Assembly: GCF_052857255.1 (NCBI RefSeq)
Contig: NC_135505.1
Span: 25,403,769-25,467,768, forward strand
Source: Amblyomma americanum
Lineage: Eukaryota > Arthropoda > Arachnida > Ixodida > Ixodidae
Length of the DNA: 64,000 bases
Direction: 5' to 3'
Shown: positions 63,891 through 64,000 of the stretch, piece by piece
Layout of the letters: every line of letters begins with the position of its first letter
Position numbering within the stretch: the first letter of the stretch is position 1
Translations under genes and position numbers: made by a program
Notes under the pieces: model-generated
The model's database searches: none
Seen by the model: only the letters and a program-made list of their open reading frames with translations
Told to the model about the DNA's origin: nothing

Positions 63891-64000
63891 CTGTGTCGTC
63901 CGTGTCCTTTTTGCGCTATGTTTTCTAAGAACTGTTACCAACTAGCCCAAACCAAGCTACTGAGACTCTTAAGCTCGCAGTGATGTGATTAAGAGTTCGG

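Overview
The window looks like nuclear DNA of a chelicerate arthropod, most likely a hard (ixodid) tick. This is an inference. It rests on several tRNA-derived SINEs resembling the tick Ruka family, a dense mix of RTE, CR1/L2-like and RNase H-bearing LINEs, Ty3/gypsy, Penelope, piggyBac, pogo and P-like elements, and one host gene split over about 42 kb by transposon-filled introns. Nothing prokaryotic (operons, CRISPR, rRNA, tRNA genes) is seen.

Host gene. The one convincing cellular gene lies on the minus strand from 62274 to 20296. Five exons (61955-62274, 51746-51905, 49828-49930, 30588-30844, 20296-20550) all have AG/GT borders, agree in phase (2,0,1,0) and join to an uninterrupted 364-codon frame. 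The predicted protein has an N-terminal Zeste/Myb-SANT-like DNA-binding domain, a Pro/Gln-rich middle and a Gln/Ala-rich coiled-coil C terminus. Its introns are about 10.0, 1.8, 19.0 and 10.0 kb and hold most of the repeats below.

Left arm (1-20 kb, downstream of the gene). A minus-strand Ty3/gypsy gag with its LTR edge (1-1240) is followed by a minus-strand RNase H LINE 3' end (1241-2690). Next comes a nest: a 5.5-kb LTR element (3626-9151, two LTRs, gag and protease but no RT or integrase) sits inside the RNase H domain of an I-like LINE (9905-9157 and 3625-3195). Removing it with one copy of the 5-bp target duplication restores the LINE frame. A gypsy pol scrap, a long (AC)n tract, a SINE, inverted LTR-like arms around a MITE, a Penelope GIY-YIG fragment between perfect 39-bp inverted repeats, and a TTAA-flanked piggyBac element (16983-19772) follow.

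Intron 4 (20.5-30.6 kb) holds LINE ends and two defective minus-strand Ty3/gypsy elements, both lodged in the same RTE LINE. Intron 3 (30.8-49.8 kb) holds a three-copy MITE family, SINEs, a CR1-like LINE, two pogo-type transposons (37.7-40.0 and 40.3-43.5 kb), and a CR1-like LINE with a 2A-like motif in ORF1 (45.6-49.3 kb) nested in an RTE LINE. Intron 2 has RTE and Penelope 3' ends. Intron 1 (51.9-62.0 kb) has a P-element-like transposon (53020-55548) with 8-bp target duplications inside another LINE, RTE ends, a near-perfect foldback palindrome and a CR1-like LINE. The right end (62.3-64 kb) is the upstream flank of the gene plus another LINE 3' end.

All transposon genes seen here carry stops, frameshifts, deletions or active-site changes, so the interest is in structure and history rather than activity. 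Family names rest on motif reading, without database searches.
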